From contig NZ_FOLQ01000001.1 of assembly GCF_900112365.1 (NCBI RefSeq), positions 620,001-684,000 on the forward strand: a DNA stretch of 64,000 bases, read 5' to 3'. A program made the position numbers and the translations under genes. Under the pieces are notes generated by a model. That model was not told the DNA's origin. It saw only the letters and a list, made by a program, of their open reading frames with translations, and did not search any database. Shown here one piece after another: positions 36,507 through 46,266 of the stretch (position 1 is the first letter of the stretch; every line of letters starts with the position of its first letter). The stretch comes from Spirosoma endophyticum. Its GTDB lineage: Bacteria > Bacteroidota > Bacteroidia > Cytophagales > Spirosomataceae.

Positions 36507-37202
36507 CGAAAAGGGGGCAAACCTTTAGATCAATCGTTACTAATACGTTTAGAATTCAATCGGATAGGGCTACCATAAACCCTTTGTCCGTATCGACAAA
36601 AAGCAGGCTCTAACCTTTACACTTTTGGCCAGATACTAATCAGAATCACTACGATCCGATTGGTATCTTTCACATTCAATTAGCAAAGAATTACGTAAGG
36701 GCGCGCGAAAGAAATACTTAATTTTTCAGCCATTGTTATAACTGGCTCCACATCAGCTTAGTAGGCTTAAGTTCGGGTCAGATCGCCAATGTACTGTAAC
36801 CCGGCAACCGTTTTAAGTGAACTCGGTCCGATCGCTTCTGTAAAAAGGTTTTGCCCGCTTCGTAATTCATGGAATCACCATTCGCACCAGCAACCCGGCC
36901 AGCTGATCCGTAAATCCCGCTTGCGCCAGCGGTTGCAAAGTTCACTTGGAGGCCAGTTGAACCGCCGACGCGGCAATGTCTTTCCATTGAACGCCTGATT
37001 TTAATCCACTACGTAAATACCTCCATCGGGGCAATTTTGTGGAATGGTCTTGAGTAGCCTGCTCTACTAAAACCTGTTTTGCTCACCTGGAGCCCAAGTA
37101 CGGGAGGCTCACCGGGCCACCAACAGCCAATAAGGGTTAACCGGCAGCGTTTAAATAACGAGTAACTCGTCAGTAAGCCTGGTTATATATCTGTATAAAA
37201 CA
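36507..37202. other. Gene-poor region, no convincing gene
   Basis: About 700 bases. One minus-strand frame of 69 codons (36778-36987) has Gly/Ala-rich residues but no start context or family, so I do not call it. Possibly decayed DNA. Confidence 0.45.
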
Positions 37203-37730
37203 ATGAATTTAAGACGTATTGGATTTATAGCTTGCTTATTACCCACGCTCACTTTAGGGCTTGATTTTGCCGCCCCCTCCAGGGGAGGGTCTCTAACTCG
37301 GCCAATCAACCAAACGTTACAGGTAAAGCGTGAAATTGATAACATATTTGAGGCTACGAACGCTGTACGGGCAGCTAAAAGCAGGGCTTTACTGCATAAG
37401 GACCCGAAATTGATGACAGCAGCCCAGCAATACGCTGAGTTGATGGCCGCCCGGGATGAAATGTCACATACGATCGGTGGTCTTAGTCTGGTTGATAAAG
37501 CGCAGCGGGTAGGATACGTGTATCGAACCGTTCGGGAGAATATTGCCCTCAATACGGATTTAGATGGTCAGTTTGTGGTTTATGAACAGTGGATGAAGTC
37601 GAAAGGACACCGTCAAAATATGCTGGCGAATGATATAAGCGACATCGGTGTAGGCGTTGCCGGCCCTAGTAAGCGCACGAAACGATACTATTATTGTCAA
37701 ATCTTTGGGGCTCCCCTATCGAACCAGTGA
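37203..37730 (+). CDS. CAP-domain (SCP/PR1-like) secreted protein
   Basis: 175 residues with an N-terminal signal sequence (IGFIACLLPTLTLGLDFAA). CAP superfamily features: IFEATNAVRAAKSRALLHKD, LMTAAQQYAELMAARDEMSH, RTVRENIALN, and WMKSKGHRQNMLANDISDIG, which contains the conserved W..S.GHR.N..... block. Bacterial CAP proteins are extracellular and of largely unknown function. The stop is followed by a 150-base gap before the convergent pump gene. ATG 37203. Confidence 0.88.
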   Translation: MNLRRIGFIACLLPTLTLGLDFAAPSRGGSLTRPINQTLQVKREIDNIFEATNAVRAAKSRALLHKDPKLMTAAQQYAELMAARDEMSHTIGGLSLVDKAQRVGYVYRTVRENIALNTDLDGQFVVYEQWMKSKGHRQNMLANDISDIGVGVAGPSKRTKRYYYCQIFGAPLSNQ

Positions 37731-37884
37731 TTCAGGAAGACGTATCTTTTTGGACATAACCTTTATTGTAGTCTGGAGCTAGCTCACGGAACGGTACTTA
37801 GATAGGTTGTCCTGCAACAGCCCCAGAAAAAGGGACAGTTCTGGTTGTTAACGTAATACTGGTTCTGTATAGACGGAATGGCCA

Positions 37885-39111
37885 TCAATGCAAAACCGGT
37901 TCTGTTTGACTACTCTCTACTACAGGTCGAACAATCATCCGACGACCAATGAGCAAAATCATCAGGGCTCCTGTTGCGGCCGCAGCCATTATACTGATCA
38001 TGGGTATTGCCGATTGAGAATCAAATAGGCTAACAGCTACCGAAGCAAGCGCGCCAACGCCCATTTGAAGAGCCCCCATCAGCGCCGAAGCACTTCCGGC
38101 ATTGTGCGCAAACGGAGCCAATGACAACGCTGACGTATTCGGATTGGTGAAACCCAGACAACACAAAAAGGCAAATAAAAACGCAATCGTGCTGTAAAGT
38201 CCCAGCAAGCCCAGTCCCGCACTGAGTAAGAACAAGAGGCCAATAATCGACTGACTCAATAAGGCCACAGGAACAATCTGTTCACTTCGATAGTAACGCA
38301 AAGCGACACTATTGAGTTGGCTGGAGCCAATAAAGCCGACCGACAAAAAGGCGAATATCCATCCATATCCCTGGCTACTGACTTGGTAGATACCCATAAA
38401 CACCTGTGCAGATCCAGCTACGTAAGCAAACAAACCCGAGAACGTAACCGCACCGGCCAGCGCATAGGTGAAAAACTGGGGTTCCCGAAGCACCGACCAG
38501 AACCGGGTAAGGATTGGTTTTGGCTTTAACGAATACGACGGATCAGGTTTATAGCTTTCAGGTAGCCAGAAAAAGGTAGCCAGCAGGATAAGCGTGCCCA
38601 ACACCATCAAAATTAAAAATACCGCCTGCCATCCATAGCCCGCAATTACATAGCCGCCCAGGGTGGGAGCAATCATGGGGGAAGCCCCAAGCACCAGCAG
38701 GAGCAGGGAGAATACCTTGGCATTGTCCTCAATGGGAAACAAATCCCGAACCATGGCCACCGCAGCAACGGCAGCGGCACAACTACCAATCGCCTGAACA
38801 AATCGAAGGGCGATCAGCGCATCAACCGAGTGAATGAAAAGGCAACCGGCGGAGGCTACTACGTAGAGAATCAGCCCCAGATAAAGCGGCTTCTTTCGCC
38901 CAAATCGGTCAAGTAGCGGTCCGTATAGTAACTGCCCGGCCGAAATACCAATAAAAAAGCTCGACAGAGAAAGTGAGACACGGGCAACGGTCGTATGCAG
39001 ATCGTTGGCAATAGCCAGAAAACCAGGCAGGTACATATCAATTGAAAAAGGCCCCAGCGCTGATAAGGAACCCAAAATCAGAATTAAAAAGACGTATCGT
39101 TTTGTGGTCAT
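37885..39111 (-). CDS. Bcr/CflA-type multidrug efflux MFS transporter
   Basis: 408 residues, twelve membrane helices, proton-coupled drug efflux. The opening LGSLSALGPFSIDMYLPGFLA and the loop 2-3 motif GPLLDRFGRKKPLYLGL are diagnostic; RFVQAIGSCAAAVAAVAMVRDLF and GASPMIAPTLGGYV (motif C type) follow. ATG 39111, monocistronic. Substrates cannot be read from sequence; in the family they include bicyclomycin, chloramphenicol and others. Confidence 0.92.
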   Translation of the reverse strand: MTTKRYVFLILILGSLSALGPFSIDMYLPGFLAIANDLHTTVARVSLSLSSFFIGISAGQLLYGPLLDRFGRKKPLYLGLILYVVASAGCLFIHSVDALIALRFVQAIGSCAAAVAAVAMVRDLFPIEDNAKVFSLLLLVLGASPMIAPTLGGYVIAGYGWQAVFLILMVLGTLILLATFFWLPESYKPDPSYSLKPKPILTRFWSVLREPQFFTYALAGAVTFSGLFAYVAGSAQVFMGIYQVSSQGYGWIFAFLSVGFIGSSQLNSVALRYYRSEQIVPVALLSQSIIGLLFLLSAGLGLLGLYSTIAFLFAFLCCLGFTNPNTSALSLAPFAHNAGSASALMGALQMGVGALASVAVSLFDSQSAIPMISIMAAAATGALMILLIGRRMIVRPVVESSQTEPVLH

Positions 39112-39378
39112 TGTTACTGAATTAGTTTGCGAAGTAGTGGTGTGTCAGTTGGTCGATACTACTTCACTAGCGAAGAAATACTTGTGGCTCCTTAAAAAGA
39201 AGCCGTTCCTATGAATGGTTCCTCGCCAGCAGCAATAAATTGAAAAGATAGTCCACATTTTGTCTGACATTGACCAACGGTCTGACAGATGATACGTTTT
39301 GCTCTTTTACTGAAATTTCTTCAGTCTCCAGCCAGGTGTCAAGTTGTAATTAATACCATCAGTAAGCTTGTGCTAAGA

Positions 39379-39612
39379 CTAAAGTTGGATAATAATAAAA
39401 CCCAAAAACAGAATAGCACTGATCAAGAATTGAGTTGAGCCAAACCCAAATAACTACACGGCATAGCCCCAAAAGCTTGCGAAGCAGTAGCGTAGCTGGC
39501 CCGACCGCACCGAGTATATGTTCGAAAAAACAAACTTAGTGGCCCCAATTAATGTATATAGTATGCCCCTGGCAATCATTAGCCACCAGCGTGGCACCAT
39601 TAAATTCTTCAT
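39379..39612 (-). pseudogene. Small membrane protein broken by an in-frame TAG
   Basis: From ATG 39612 the frame reads KNLMVPRWWLMIARGILYTL, a helix in the style of HdeD-like (DUF308) proteins, then stops at TAG 39454-39456. Beyond it the same frame continues for 24 codons as a membrane helix (GSTQFLISAILFLGFIIIQL) to a stop at 39379-39381. The combined 77-residue product is a plausible two- or three-helix protein. So this is probably a nonsense pseudogene; the family match is loose. Confidence 0.5.
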
Positions 39613-39899
39613 TTTCAGAACGTTAAGTTTATTTGTGATCAACCCTCCGCAGTAAATGTTTATTAATCGAAAATGCGAAGATTGCTAACGAACCTATCCT
39701 GGCTTTGAGCACAAGAAAAGTTGGTATGCTTAAAGGCCGTCTCACCCAATCAACGATGGCTGAATACCACATAATCCTGCAACGGAACGGCTTTGTTAAG
39801 GCCAACCACCGGAGAATGGACGTATTTCAAACGTAACGAAATGGCCTTTGATGGTTAAGTAAACTTATTTATTCAACGTTCTAATACAACCTTAAAAAG

Positions 39900-41006
39900 A
39901 TGAATACCCAAAGTTTGTTCAGGCCCTTTCAGTTGAAAACACTGAATTTAAGAAACCGTATTGTCATGGCCCCAATGACGCGATCGTTTTCACCCAATGG
40001 CATACCTACCGAAAAGGTAGCCGCTTATTATCAGAAACGAGCCGAAGGGGAAGTTGGGCTGATTCTATCGGAAGGCACTGTCATCGACCGTCCTTCGGCT
40101 TCCAACGATGCCAACGTACCCCATTTCTACGGTCAGGAAGCGCTAGCGGGCTGGCAATACGTCATTGATGAGGTACACGCCCAGGGTGGGCAAATGGGGC
40201 CGCAAATCTGGCACATGGGTATTATGGACAATCACCGTTCCGGCTGGGTGCCGCCCGTACCCTTTGAAGGACCGTCGGGACTCAACCGACCCGGCTTCAC
40301 CAATGGCTCTGTCATGACCCAAAAAGATATTGACGACACAATCCTGGCGTTCGGTAAAGCCGCAGCCGATGCTAAAAGAGCAGGGTTTGACTGTGTCGAA
40401 CTTCACGGGGCGCATGGCTATCTGATCGACCAGTTCTTTTGGGAGGCTACCAATTTGCGGACTGACGTCTATGGCGGCAAAACTCTGGCGGAGCGCACAC
40501 GTTTTGCTACGGATGTAATTAAGGAGGTTCGGAAACAGGTAGGCGATGATTTTGCCGTAATCATCAGACTGTCGCAGTTTAAACCCGCTGAGTATACCCA
40601 CAAGCTGGCCAAAACACCCCAGGAAATGGAGGCCTGGCTTCAGCCGTTGGTAGATGCAGGCGTCGATGTGCTTCATTGCTCACAACGCCGTTTCTGGGAA
40701 CCCGAATTCGATGAATCTGACCTTAACTTTGCCGGCTGGGCCAAAAAGCTGACCGGCAAAACCACCATCACGGTAGGTTCGGTTGGCCTTACGGGGGAAT
40801 TCTTCGGGGCCTTTGCGGGCGAAAGCTCTCAACCGGCCTCGCTGGATGAACTGAGCCGCCGGATGGACCGGGGTGATTTTGACCTGGTAGCCGTAGGCAG
40901 GCCGCTTTTGTCTGATCCCAATTGGGTCACCAAAATAAAAACAGGCCGAACCCTTGAATTAAAAGGGTTTAGTAAGGAGGCTTTTGCCGAGTTAATACTG
41001 GAATAA
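39900..41006 (+). CDS. Old Yellow Enzyme family NADH:flavin oxidoreductase/ene-reductase
   Basis: 368-residue FMN-dependent TIM barrel that reduces activated C=C bonds or nitro compounds. The N-terminal RNRIVMAPMTRSFSPNGIPT, the QIWHMGIM segment and the substrate-binding pair in CVELHGAHGYLIDQFFW are characteristic, as are TDVYGGKTLAERTRF and AVGRPLLSDPNW near the end (phosphate-binding of FMN). ATG 39900. It has a strong terminator and no operon partner; the SDR next to it is on the opposite strand. Confidence 0.92.
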   Translation: MNTQSLFRPFQLKTLNLRNRIVMAPMTRSFSPNGIPTEKVAAYYQKRAEGEVGLILSEGTVIDRPSASNDANVPHFYGQEALAGWQYVIDEVHAQGGQMGPQIWHMGIMDNHRSGWVPPVPFEGPSGLNRPGFTNGSVMTQKDIDDTILAFGKAAADAKRAGFDCVELHGAHGYLIDQFFWEATNLRTDVYGGKTLAERTRFATDVIKEVRKQVGDDFAVIIRLSQFKPAEYTHKLAKTPQEMEAWLQPLVDAGVDVLHCSQRRFWEPEFDESDLNFAGWAKKLTGKTTITVGSVGLTGEFFGAFAGESSQPASLDELSRRMDRGDFDLVAVGRPLLSDPNWVTKIKTGRTLELKGFSKEAFAELILE

Positions 41007-41044
41007 GCTCGTGATAAATTACGCTTAGTTACTTGACAACCAGT

Positions 41045-41085
41045 ACAGTAAAAGCTCCATTCGGAGCTTTTACTGTTTAAACAGT
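41045..41085. terminator. Terminator between OYE and SDR genes
   Basis: 14-bp stem, ACAGTAAAAGCTCC (41045-41058) with GGAGCTTTTACTGT (41063-41076), four-base loop. It lies 39 bases past the OYE stop; the nearby SDR gene converges on it. Confidence 0.7.
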
Positions 41086-41277
41086 ACTACATTGAACCCT
41101 GATGTAGTGATGCGAGTTGACAGGCCCCAGATCGCGATAGTACGTCTCTTCTACTCAGGAATCGGCTGATTCAATTTGAAAGTCCCACCTGAGATGCCGG
41201 TTCATCAGCTACCCCAAACGAACTTTTACACAGAATCTCCAGATGGTATCCAGTTAGGTGAGTTTGGTATCAGGAGC

Positions 41278-42072
41278 CTAGACGATGGTCTTGGTAACAC
41301 CACCATCCACCCGGATCGCGGCACCGTTGGTGGCGGATGCCAGCGGACTCGAGAGGTAAGCAACTAGATTGGCAATTTCCTGGGTAGTCGCAAAGCGTTT
41401 AATAATGGACGTCGGGCGAGCGTTCTTGAAAAAATCCGTTTCCATTTCCTCCACCGATACGCCGTTCCGGGTAGCCATGCTGTTGATAAAATCACCAACC
41501 CCTTCCGAAAATGTTGGACCTGGGAGAACGGTGTTAACGGTAACGTCCGTTCCGGTAGTCAGTTCGGCCAGACCGCGTGAAATAGCCAGTTGAGCGGTTT
41601 TTGTCATGCCATAGTGGATCATCTCCGTTGGAATCTGCAAGGCCGATTCACTGGATACGAAAATAATCCGCCCCCACCCCTTCGCCAGCATTTTCGGGAA
41701 GTATTGGCGAGACAGGCGAACCCCACTCATGACATTCACCTCGAAAAACTTGAACCAGTCTTCATCGGGTATCTCCGTAAACTCCTTAGGCTCGAAAATA
41801 CCAACGTTGTTGATCAATATGTCTATTTCAGGCAGTTCTGCTAATAATACGTTTATGTCGTCAACCTTGCTGAAGTCAGCCGCAATGCCCCGAAATTGCG
41901 TGCCGGGTAATTCATCCGTTAGCTGGCGTGCCAGCGCTTCGACCCGTTCCTTGCTTCGGCCATTTAGTATGACTTCGACGCCTTCCTGCGCCAGTGTTTT
42001 AGCAATTGCCAGTCCAATGCCAGCCGTCGAACCAGTGACCAAGGCGGTTTTTCCACTTACCTGTAAATCCAT
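41278..42072 (-). CDS. Short-chain dehydrogenase/reductase (SDR)
   Basis: 264-residue classical SDR. Cofactor-binding TGSTAGIG at residues 13-20, NNVG at 88-91, the catalytic Ser near 141 and YGMTK (Tyr154, Lys158) are all intact. Arg39 in the NGRS loop favours NADP(H). The closest common annotation is 3-oxoacyl-ACP reductase-like, but the substrate is open. ATG 42072. A promoter with an internal palindrome (42144-42179) precedes it. Confidence 0.93.
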   Translation of the reverse strand: MDLQVSGKTALVTGSTAGIGLAIAKTLAQEGVEVILNGRSKERVEALARQLTDELPGTQFRGIAADFSKVDDINVLLAELPEIDILINNVGIFEPKEFTEIPDEDWFKFFEVNVMSGVRLSRQYFPKMLAKGWGRIIFVSSESALQIPTEMIHYGMTKTAQLAISRGLAELTTGTDVTVNTVLPGPTFSEGVGDFINSMATRNGVSVEEMETDFFKNARPTSIIKRFATTQEIANLVAYLSSPLASATNGAAIRVDGGVTKTIV

Positions 42073-42434
42073 TTTTTGTCGATTCTAAAAATTAAATTAT
42101 TCGGTCGCTCATGAAACAAACCGAATCGATTGATTTAGCTGATCAAAAATTACGGTTAAAACGCTTTTGCGTTGTCAAATCTAGCAACGAGTAAGCGTAT
42201 ATATATACCAACGCTAAAAACATGACCGTCGTAGAGCCAATTTAATGCTTGGGTTACCAAGCCGTAATAGTACTAAACCGTTCCCTCAATACTTGTTTTC
42301 TGATTACGGATAAATATCGACTTTAACCATGATACGCAACCTAACTCGGGTCACATTCCCAGTGCGTCGATTTCCATAAATAAAGTCATGAAACACCCCC
42401 GGTTAATCCGATTCAACCCACACAAAACCAATTT
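42073..42434. other. Intergenic region with SDR promoter
   Basis: 362 bases between divergent genes. Apart from the promoter of the SDR gene I see no gene or hairpin. A GTATATATATACC-type self-complementary AT run lies near 42200. Confidence 0.45.
42144..42179 (-). promoter_or_regulatory. Promoter of the SDR gene with internal palindrome
   Basis: Minus strand: TTGACA at 42179-42174, 21-base spacer, TAATTTTTG at 42152-42144 (one extra T against TAnnTTTG). The spacer holds AACGC-AAAA-GCGTT (42160-42173), a candidate operator that would place a repressor between the promoter boxes. Confidence 0.4.
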
Positions 42435-43010
42435 ATGAAAACGTACCGGCTTATGTTCCTGTTCGTTGGCTTTAGTACTCTAGCTTCTTTAGGTCAGGAC
42501 CGGCCTTCTAAGGATGCGGTACTGGATGTGGGCATCCGGCTTCAAAAATCGATCAATCTCTACGCCGAAAATGGTATTACGGCTCAATATTCGAATCAAA
42601 AACTGGCCTCAAAACGTCTGCTTTTAGGCGTCAGCTACGTAACGTCCCGCCTGGGAACAGCCCTGAACGCCAACGCCATCAAGCAGGATAATTTCCTGAC
42701 GTCTGCTACGTACCTCTTTCAACCGAAGTGGCTGGTTCAACCCCTTGTTAAAGCTAATGTGGGCTATTTCACAGCGGATTATGAGAGTGAACTTTTTAAA
42801 GAACTACCCCATACGTCGCTGCTGGCTTCACCCGAATTTGGCCTTTGCTACTGTCCCCGTTTTCCACTTAAGGTTACTGCATCCATTGGCTACAATCTGT
42901 TGACCGGCAATGGCATAGTAGGTCCCGGAACGCTGTATCCGGTTTTTGTGCAGACGAGCCTCACCTGGGACGTGCTGATGAAAACGACAAAGAAGAAATC
43001 GACAAACTAA
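42435..43010 (+). CDS. Secreted or outer-membrane hypothetical protein
   Basis: 191 residues with signal peptide MKTYRLMFLFVGFSTLASLG. The rest alternates short strands (ENGITAQYSNQKLASKRLLLG, FQPKWLVQPLVKANVGYFTA), compatible with a small outer-membrane barrel. Its stop is one base before the ATG of the hydrolase lipoprotein, so the two are cotranscribed and probably translationally coupled. No family name known to me. Confidence 0.6.
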   Translation: MKTYRLMFLFVGFSTLASLGQDRPSKDAVLDVGIRLQKSINLYAENGITAQYSNQKLASKRLLLGVSYVTSRLGTALNANAIKQDNFLTSATYLFQPKWLVQPLVKANVGYFTADYESELFKELPHTSLLASPEFGLCYCPRFPLKVTASIGYNLLTGNGIVGPGTLYPVFVQTSLTWDVLMKTTKKKSTN

Positions 43011-43011
43011 T

Positions 43012-43944
43012 ATGAAAACAGCTTTTAGCCTTTTCGTGTTCGCCATCATTGGCCTATCCTGCTCGAGAGAACCCACGATTACAAACGAGATGGTAGATGG
43101 GGGCACCCTGTTTGATCCGTCGATCTATAAGCCGGAACTTTATCTGGTTTCCAAAGCCGTGCCTGTTCCCACGGCTGAACAGGCAAAAAAGCCGGTTATA
43201 ATCGCTTGTCATGGTTATTCGGCAACTACGTTCGAATGGGATGAATTTCGTGCCTGGGCAAATGGCCGTGCTGATTTTTACCTGTCGCAGGTGCTGCTGA
43301 ACGGGCATGGACGTAGCTACGAGGAGTTCAAAAAATCGACCTGGCAGGACTGGCAGAGCGCTATTATGGCCGAATACGATGCGCTCACCAAAGCAGGCTA
43401 CCAGCATATTAGTCTGTTAAGTTCTTCGACTAGTGGTGCCTTGCTACTGGAGTTGGTCGCTTCAGGTTATTTCGCAAACCGAATGGCACCTCGGAATCTG
43501 TTACTGGTTGACCCGATCATTATTCCATCTGATAAATCGTTATCGCTGGTTAAGGCACTCGGCCCTATGCTGGGCTACGTTGAAGCGAAACAGGGGGCGG
43601 CAGAAGACAAAGTCTACTACCACTTCCGACCTCAGGAAACACTGCAACAATTGCAAAGTCTGCTGACGGTTGTTCGTAGAGATTTAGAGAAAGGCATTAC
43701 GTTACCTTCGAACTGCAACCTGAAAGTTTATAAATCGAAGAAAGATCCATCGGCCGATCCAGTCAGTGCAGTGCTGATCTATAAAGGGGCTACCCTATCG
43801 AATGGCCAGCCAATTGATGTCGAGCTGATTGATTCTGAGTTACACGTTTATACCCGGTTGAACCTGCGTGAAGTTGTTACAAACCAGGACCGGCAGAACC
43901 AAACCGCTACCTTTACAAACATTGTTTTTAGAGTGTTGCGTTAA
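43012..43944 (+). CDS. Alpha/beta hydrolase lipoprotein
   Basis: 310 residues. Signal peptide with lipobox IGLSC (Cys17), then an alpha/beta hydrolase fold: VIIACHGYSATTFEWDEF (oxyanion region), a nucleophile elbow that reads LLSSSTSGALLLEL instead of GxSxG (glycines replaced by serines), DPSADPVSAV near the acid, and SELHVYTRL with the likely histidine. Resembles serine aminopeptidase S33 or monoglyceride-lipase-like proteins. Second gene of a two-gene unit with the barrel-like protein. The activity is unproven because of the odd elbow. Confidence 0.7.
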   Translation: MKTAFSLFVFAIIGLSCSREPTITNEMVDGGTLFDPSIYKPELYLVSKAVPVPTAEQAKKPVIIACHGYSATTFEWDEFRAWANGRADFYLSQVLLNGHGRSYEEFKKSTWQDWQSAIMAEYDALTKAGYQHISLLSSSTSGALLLELVASGYFANRMAPRNLLLVDPIIIPSDKSLSLVKALGPMLGYVEAKQGAAEDKVYYHFRPQETLQQLQSLLTVVRRDLEKGITLPSNCNLKVYKSKKDPSADPVSAVLIYKGATLSNGQPIDVELIDSELHVYTRLNLREVVTNQDRQNQTATFTNIVFRVLR

Positions 43945-44007
43945 AATGTATCTTACTGATAAATAGCCTTATAAGACTAAAATAAACAGCAATAACGTCC
44001 ATCTACC

Positions 44008-44919
44008 ATGCAACTAACCATCCGTCAGGCTCTTTTTATTACGTTCCTCTTTAGCTCGCTCATTACGTTCGCTCAGAATGGCCCGCCAACTGTTGAGCAG
44101 GTAAGATCGTCTATAAACCGGGGAGGGGAACAGGCGAAAATGCCACTAGAAAGCGTATTCAAAACCGAGGTTCGAAAAATCTGGTCGGGTTCGGACTCAA
44201 TCTCTATTCAGATTTACTACCCGAATAACAAGCGTAATCTGCCTATCCTGTACAATGTTCATGGTGGTGCCTTTATTATGAGTGCGTTAGAGAGCAACAT
44301 AGCCCGAGTTATGTGCAATCGAACCGGCTCAGTCGTTGTTTCAGTGGATTACCGCGTAGCGCCCGAGCACCCGTTTCCAGCTTCCATCAACGATTGTTAT
44401 GCGGTCTGGAACTGGATCGATCAAAACGCCGAACGTATTCAAGGGGATAACAAAAAAATTAGTCTGATTGGCGACAGCGCGGGCGGGTTATTTATTGGTT
44501 CTCTGCAAGTAATGCGACAAGTGGAAGGCCATCCTGGCCGTCCACTTGCCTTGGTTTTTGTTAATCCAGGCATTGACATGAGACCAACAGCGGCTGGGGC
44601 TGACTACTATGCATTAGTAACTAACTGGTACTTACATGGTGCTGATCCTGTTAATCCCCTGGTGTCCCCAATCCTGGGCGAAAATTTCAAGGACTATCCG
44701 CCAAGTTTAATCATCGTCTGTGAAAAAGATGAGATCAAACAACATGGTCTTGTACTGGCCGAAAAACTGAAAGCAGCCAGCGTATCGACTCAGGTCGTCG
44801 ACTTACCCGGTTTGGGCCACTTAGCCGGGTATTGGGGAGCGGCCAATCCACTGGCTAAGCCTGCCGTCGATGCCGCCGTTACTTATATCAACTCAGCGAA
44901 TGCAAAAATGGACAAATAG
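44008..44919 (+). CDS. HSL-type alpha/beta hydrolase (esterase), secreted
   Basis: 303 residues with signal peptide (LFITFLFSSLITFAQNG). Hormone-sensitive-lipase family: the oxyanion HGGAF at 85-89 and the nucleophile Ser157 in GDSAGG, followed by SPILGENFKDYPPSLIIVCEKDE and GLGHLAGY for the Asp and His. Likely acts on short-chain esters in the periplasm. Separated from the preceding hydrolase by 63 bases, possibly the same transcript. ATG 44008. Confidence 0.9.
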   Translation: MQLTIRQALFITFLFSSLITFAQNGPPTVEQVRSSINRGGEQAKMPLESVFKTEVRKIWSGSDSISIQIYYPNNKRNLPILYNVHGGAFIMSALESNIARVMCNRTGSVVVSVDYRVAPEHPFPASINDCYAVWNWIDQNAERIQGDNKKISLIGDSAGGLFIGSLQVMRQVEGHPGRPLALVFVNPGIDMRPTAAGADYYALVTNWYLHGADPVNPLVSPILGENFKDYPPSLIIVCEKDEIKQHGLVLAEKLKAASVSTQVVDLPGLGHLAGYWGAANPLAKPAVDAAVTYINSANAKMDK

Positions 44920-45246
44920 TACCCGTTCTGTAACCGTAGTTTTAAACCAAACGCAACACTGTGCAATGCTGAAAGTGCTTTTAGCGGCTTACACAAAGTT
45001 AGCACCCACTAAAGCCGGGAAGCCACCCTAGAAAGCGAAACGCTACGGGCTAATGAATAGTAGCAAGACCCCGGATAGAACAGGGAATGTGCCTGCCAGT
45101 AACACAAACCAAACGCTTCGCTTACGTTTACCCTAAGAACCCGAAAAAATAGAAACGACAAACGTCAGTTGTGCAACTGACGTTTGTCGTTTCTATGGCT
45201 TAACGTATACTAAGTTAATGGGCTGTTTTCACCCAGACTAACTAGT
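44920..45246. other. Intergenic region ending in a long terminator
   Basis: Between the two convergent genes at 44008-44919 and 45247-46137. No gene seen; the strong hairpin at 45149-45196 is the only feature. Confidence 0.5.
45144..45196 (-). terminator. Perfect 22-bp terminator hairpin
   Basis: Arms 45149-45170 and 45175-45196 with loop GTGC; on the minus strand followed by TTTTT. It ends the TIM-barrel protein gene. Confidence 0.85.
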
Positions 45247-46137
45247 TTACACAGTTAGTTTCTCAATATTTTTAATACTGATCGCGATAGACTCCAACGG
45301 TGGCAGTTTGCAGACATCCTGCTCCACAAAGTAGTGCGTCATGCCTGCGGTTTTCTTCGCGTCGAAAATGCGCTGGAAGTTAATTGAACCGGTTCCAACT
45401 GGGGCAAAAGCGCGTTCGGGTGTTTTCTCCATGTCTTTAACGTGCCAGAGCGGGAACCGGCCGGGGCTCTTTTTAAACAAGGCAACGGGATCTTGCTTAG
45501 CAAAAGTGGCCCAGTACAAATCCAGTTCGAGTTTCACCAGATTCTTATCCGTATTGCCTAATAATACGTCGTAAGGCACTTTACCGCTCAGTGGTTTAAA
45601 TTCAAAATCATGGTTGTGGTAACAGAATTGAATACCAGCCGCTTTGCATACCTCCGCTGATTTATTGAACAAGTCAGCAAACCGCATATAGTCGTCCAGT
45701 TTGGTGCGTTCTTCGGGGAACAGATACGCACAAACCATGTATTTCTGGCCAATGGCAGCGGCATCGTCAACGGCCCGTTTCCAGTCGTTGGTCAGCGTTC
45801 CTTTCATTTTGGGCATTGTTTTGCCCGTCGTGTAGTGACCACTGGGAGCTACCATGCCCAATTCTTTCAGCAGAGCCGCAAACTCTTTGGGCGTTTTGCC
45901 GAAGAATTTCCCATCCGAGTAGCCGTATGGCTCGACTTCCTTGTAGCCGATCTTAGCGACTTGTTTAAGCGTACCAACGGGATCTTTCGCCATCAAATCG
46001 CGCAGGGTATACAGTTGTAGCCCAACCTTTTTGGTTGATGCGGCAAAGGCATCGAATTGTGGCAGTAATGCCGCCGACGCAGCGAATGCGCCCAGTTTCA
46101 GAAACTGCTGGCGGGTAATTTTAGAGGACTGATTCAT
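45247..46137 (-). CDS. Secreted sugar phosphate isomerase/epimerase-like TIM-barrel protein
   Basis: 296 residues from ATG 46137 (MNQSSKITRQQFLKLGAFA); the frame runs on to a TTG at 46164. The N-terminus is Tat-like (TRQQFLK, only one Arg of the pair) with a hydrophobic stretch ending PQFDAFAAS. The rest is the xylose-isomerase-like barrel: VGLQLYTLRDLMAKDP, HNHDFEFKP and ELDLYWATFAKQDP, LWHVKDM, GTGSINF, with Glu/Asp/His metal ligands. Exported members in Bacteroidota are often 3-keto-sugar or inosose processing enzymes. The substrate is unknown. Confidence 0.88.
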   Translation of the reverse strand: MNQSSKITRQQFLKLGAFAASAALLPQFDAFAASTKKVGLQLYTLRDLMAKDPVGTLKQVAKIGYKEVEPYGYSDGKFFGKTPKEFAALLKELGMVAPSGHYTTGKTMPKMKGTLTNDWKRAVDDAAAIGQKYMVCAYLFPEERTKLDDYMRFADLFNKSAEVCKAAGIQFCYHNHDFEFKPLSGKVPYDVLLGNTDKNLVKLELDLYWATFAKQDPVALFKKSPGRFPLWHVKDMEKTPERAFAPVGTGSINFQRIFDAKKTAGMTHYFVEQDVCKLPPLESIAISIKNIEKLTV

Positions 46138-46266
46138 GGGACTGTAGAGCCGGTTAATCAACAACGGGCGGAATACCCGCGCTTGTAGTGGCTAAAGATA
46201 GCGAACGAAAAGGTTTACTGTTTGCGACTTTCCTGACACATGGTTTTAGGAACGCAAACATCTTCT

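Noticed and set aside
36778..36987. Gly/Ala-rich 69-codon minus-strand frame
   Set aside because: No start context, no family, and the complementary frame is equally long; possibly decayed DNA.
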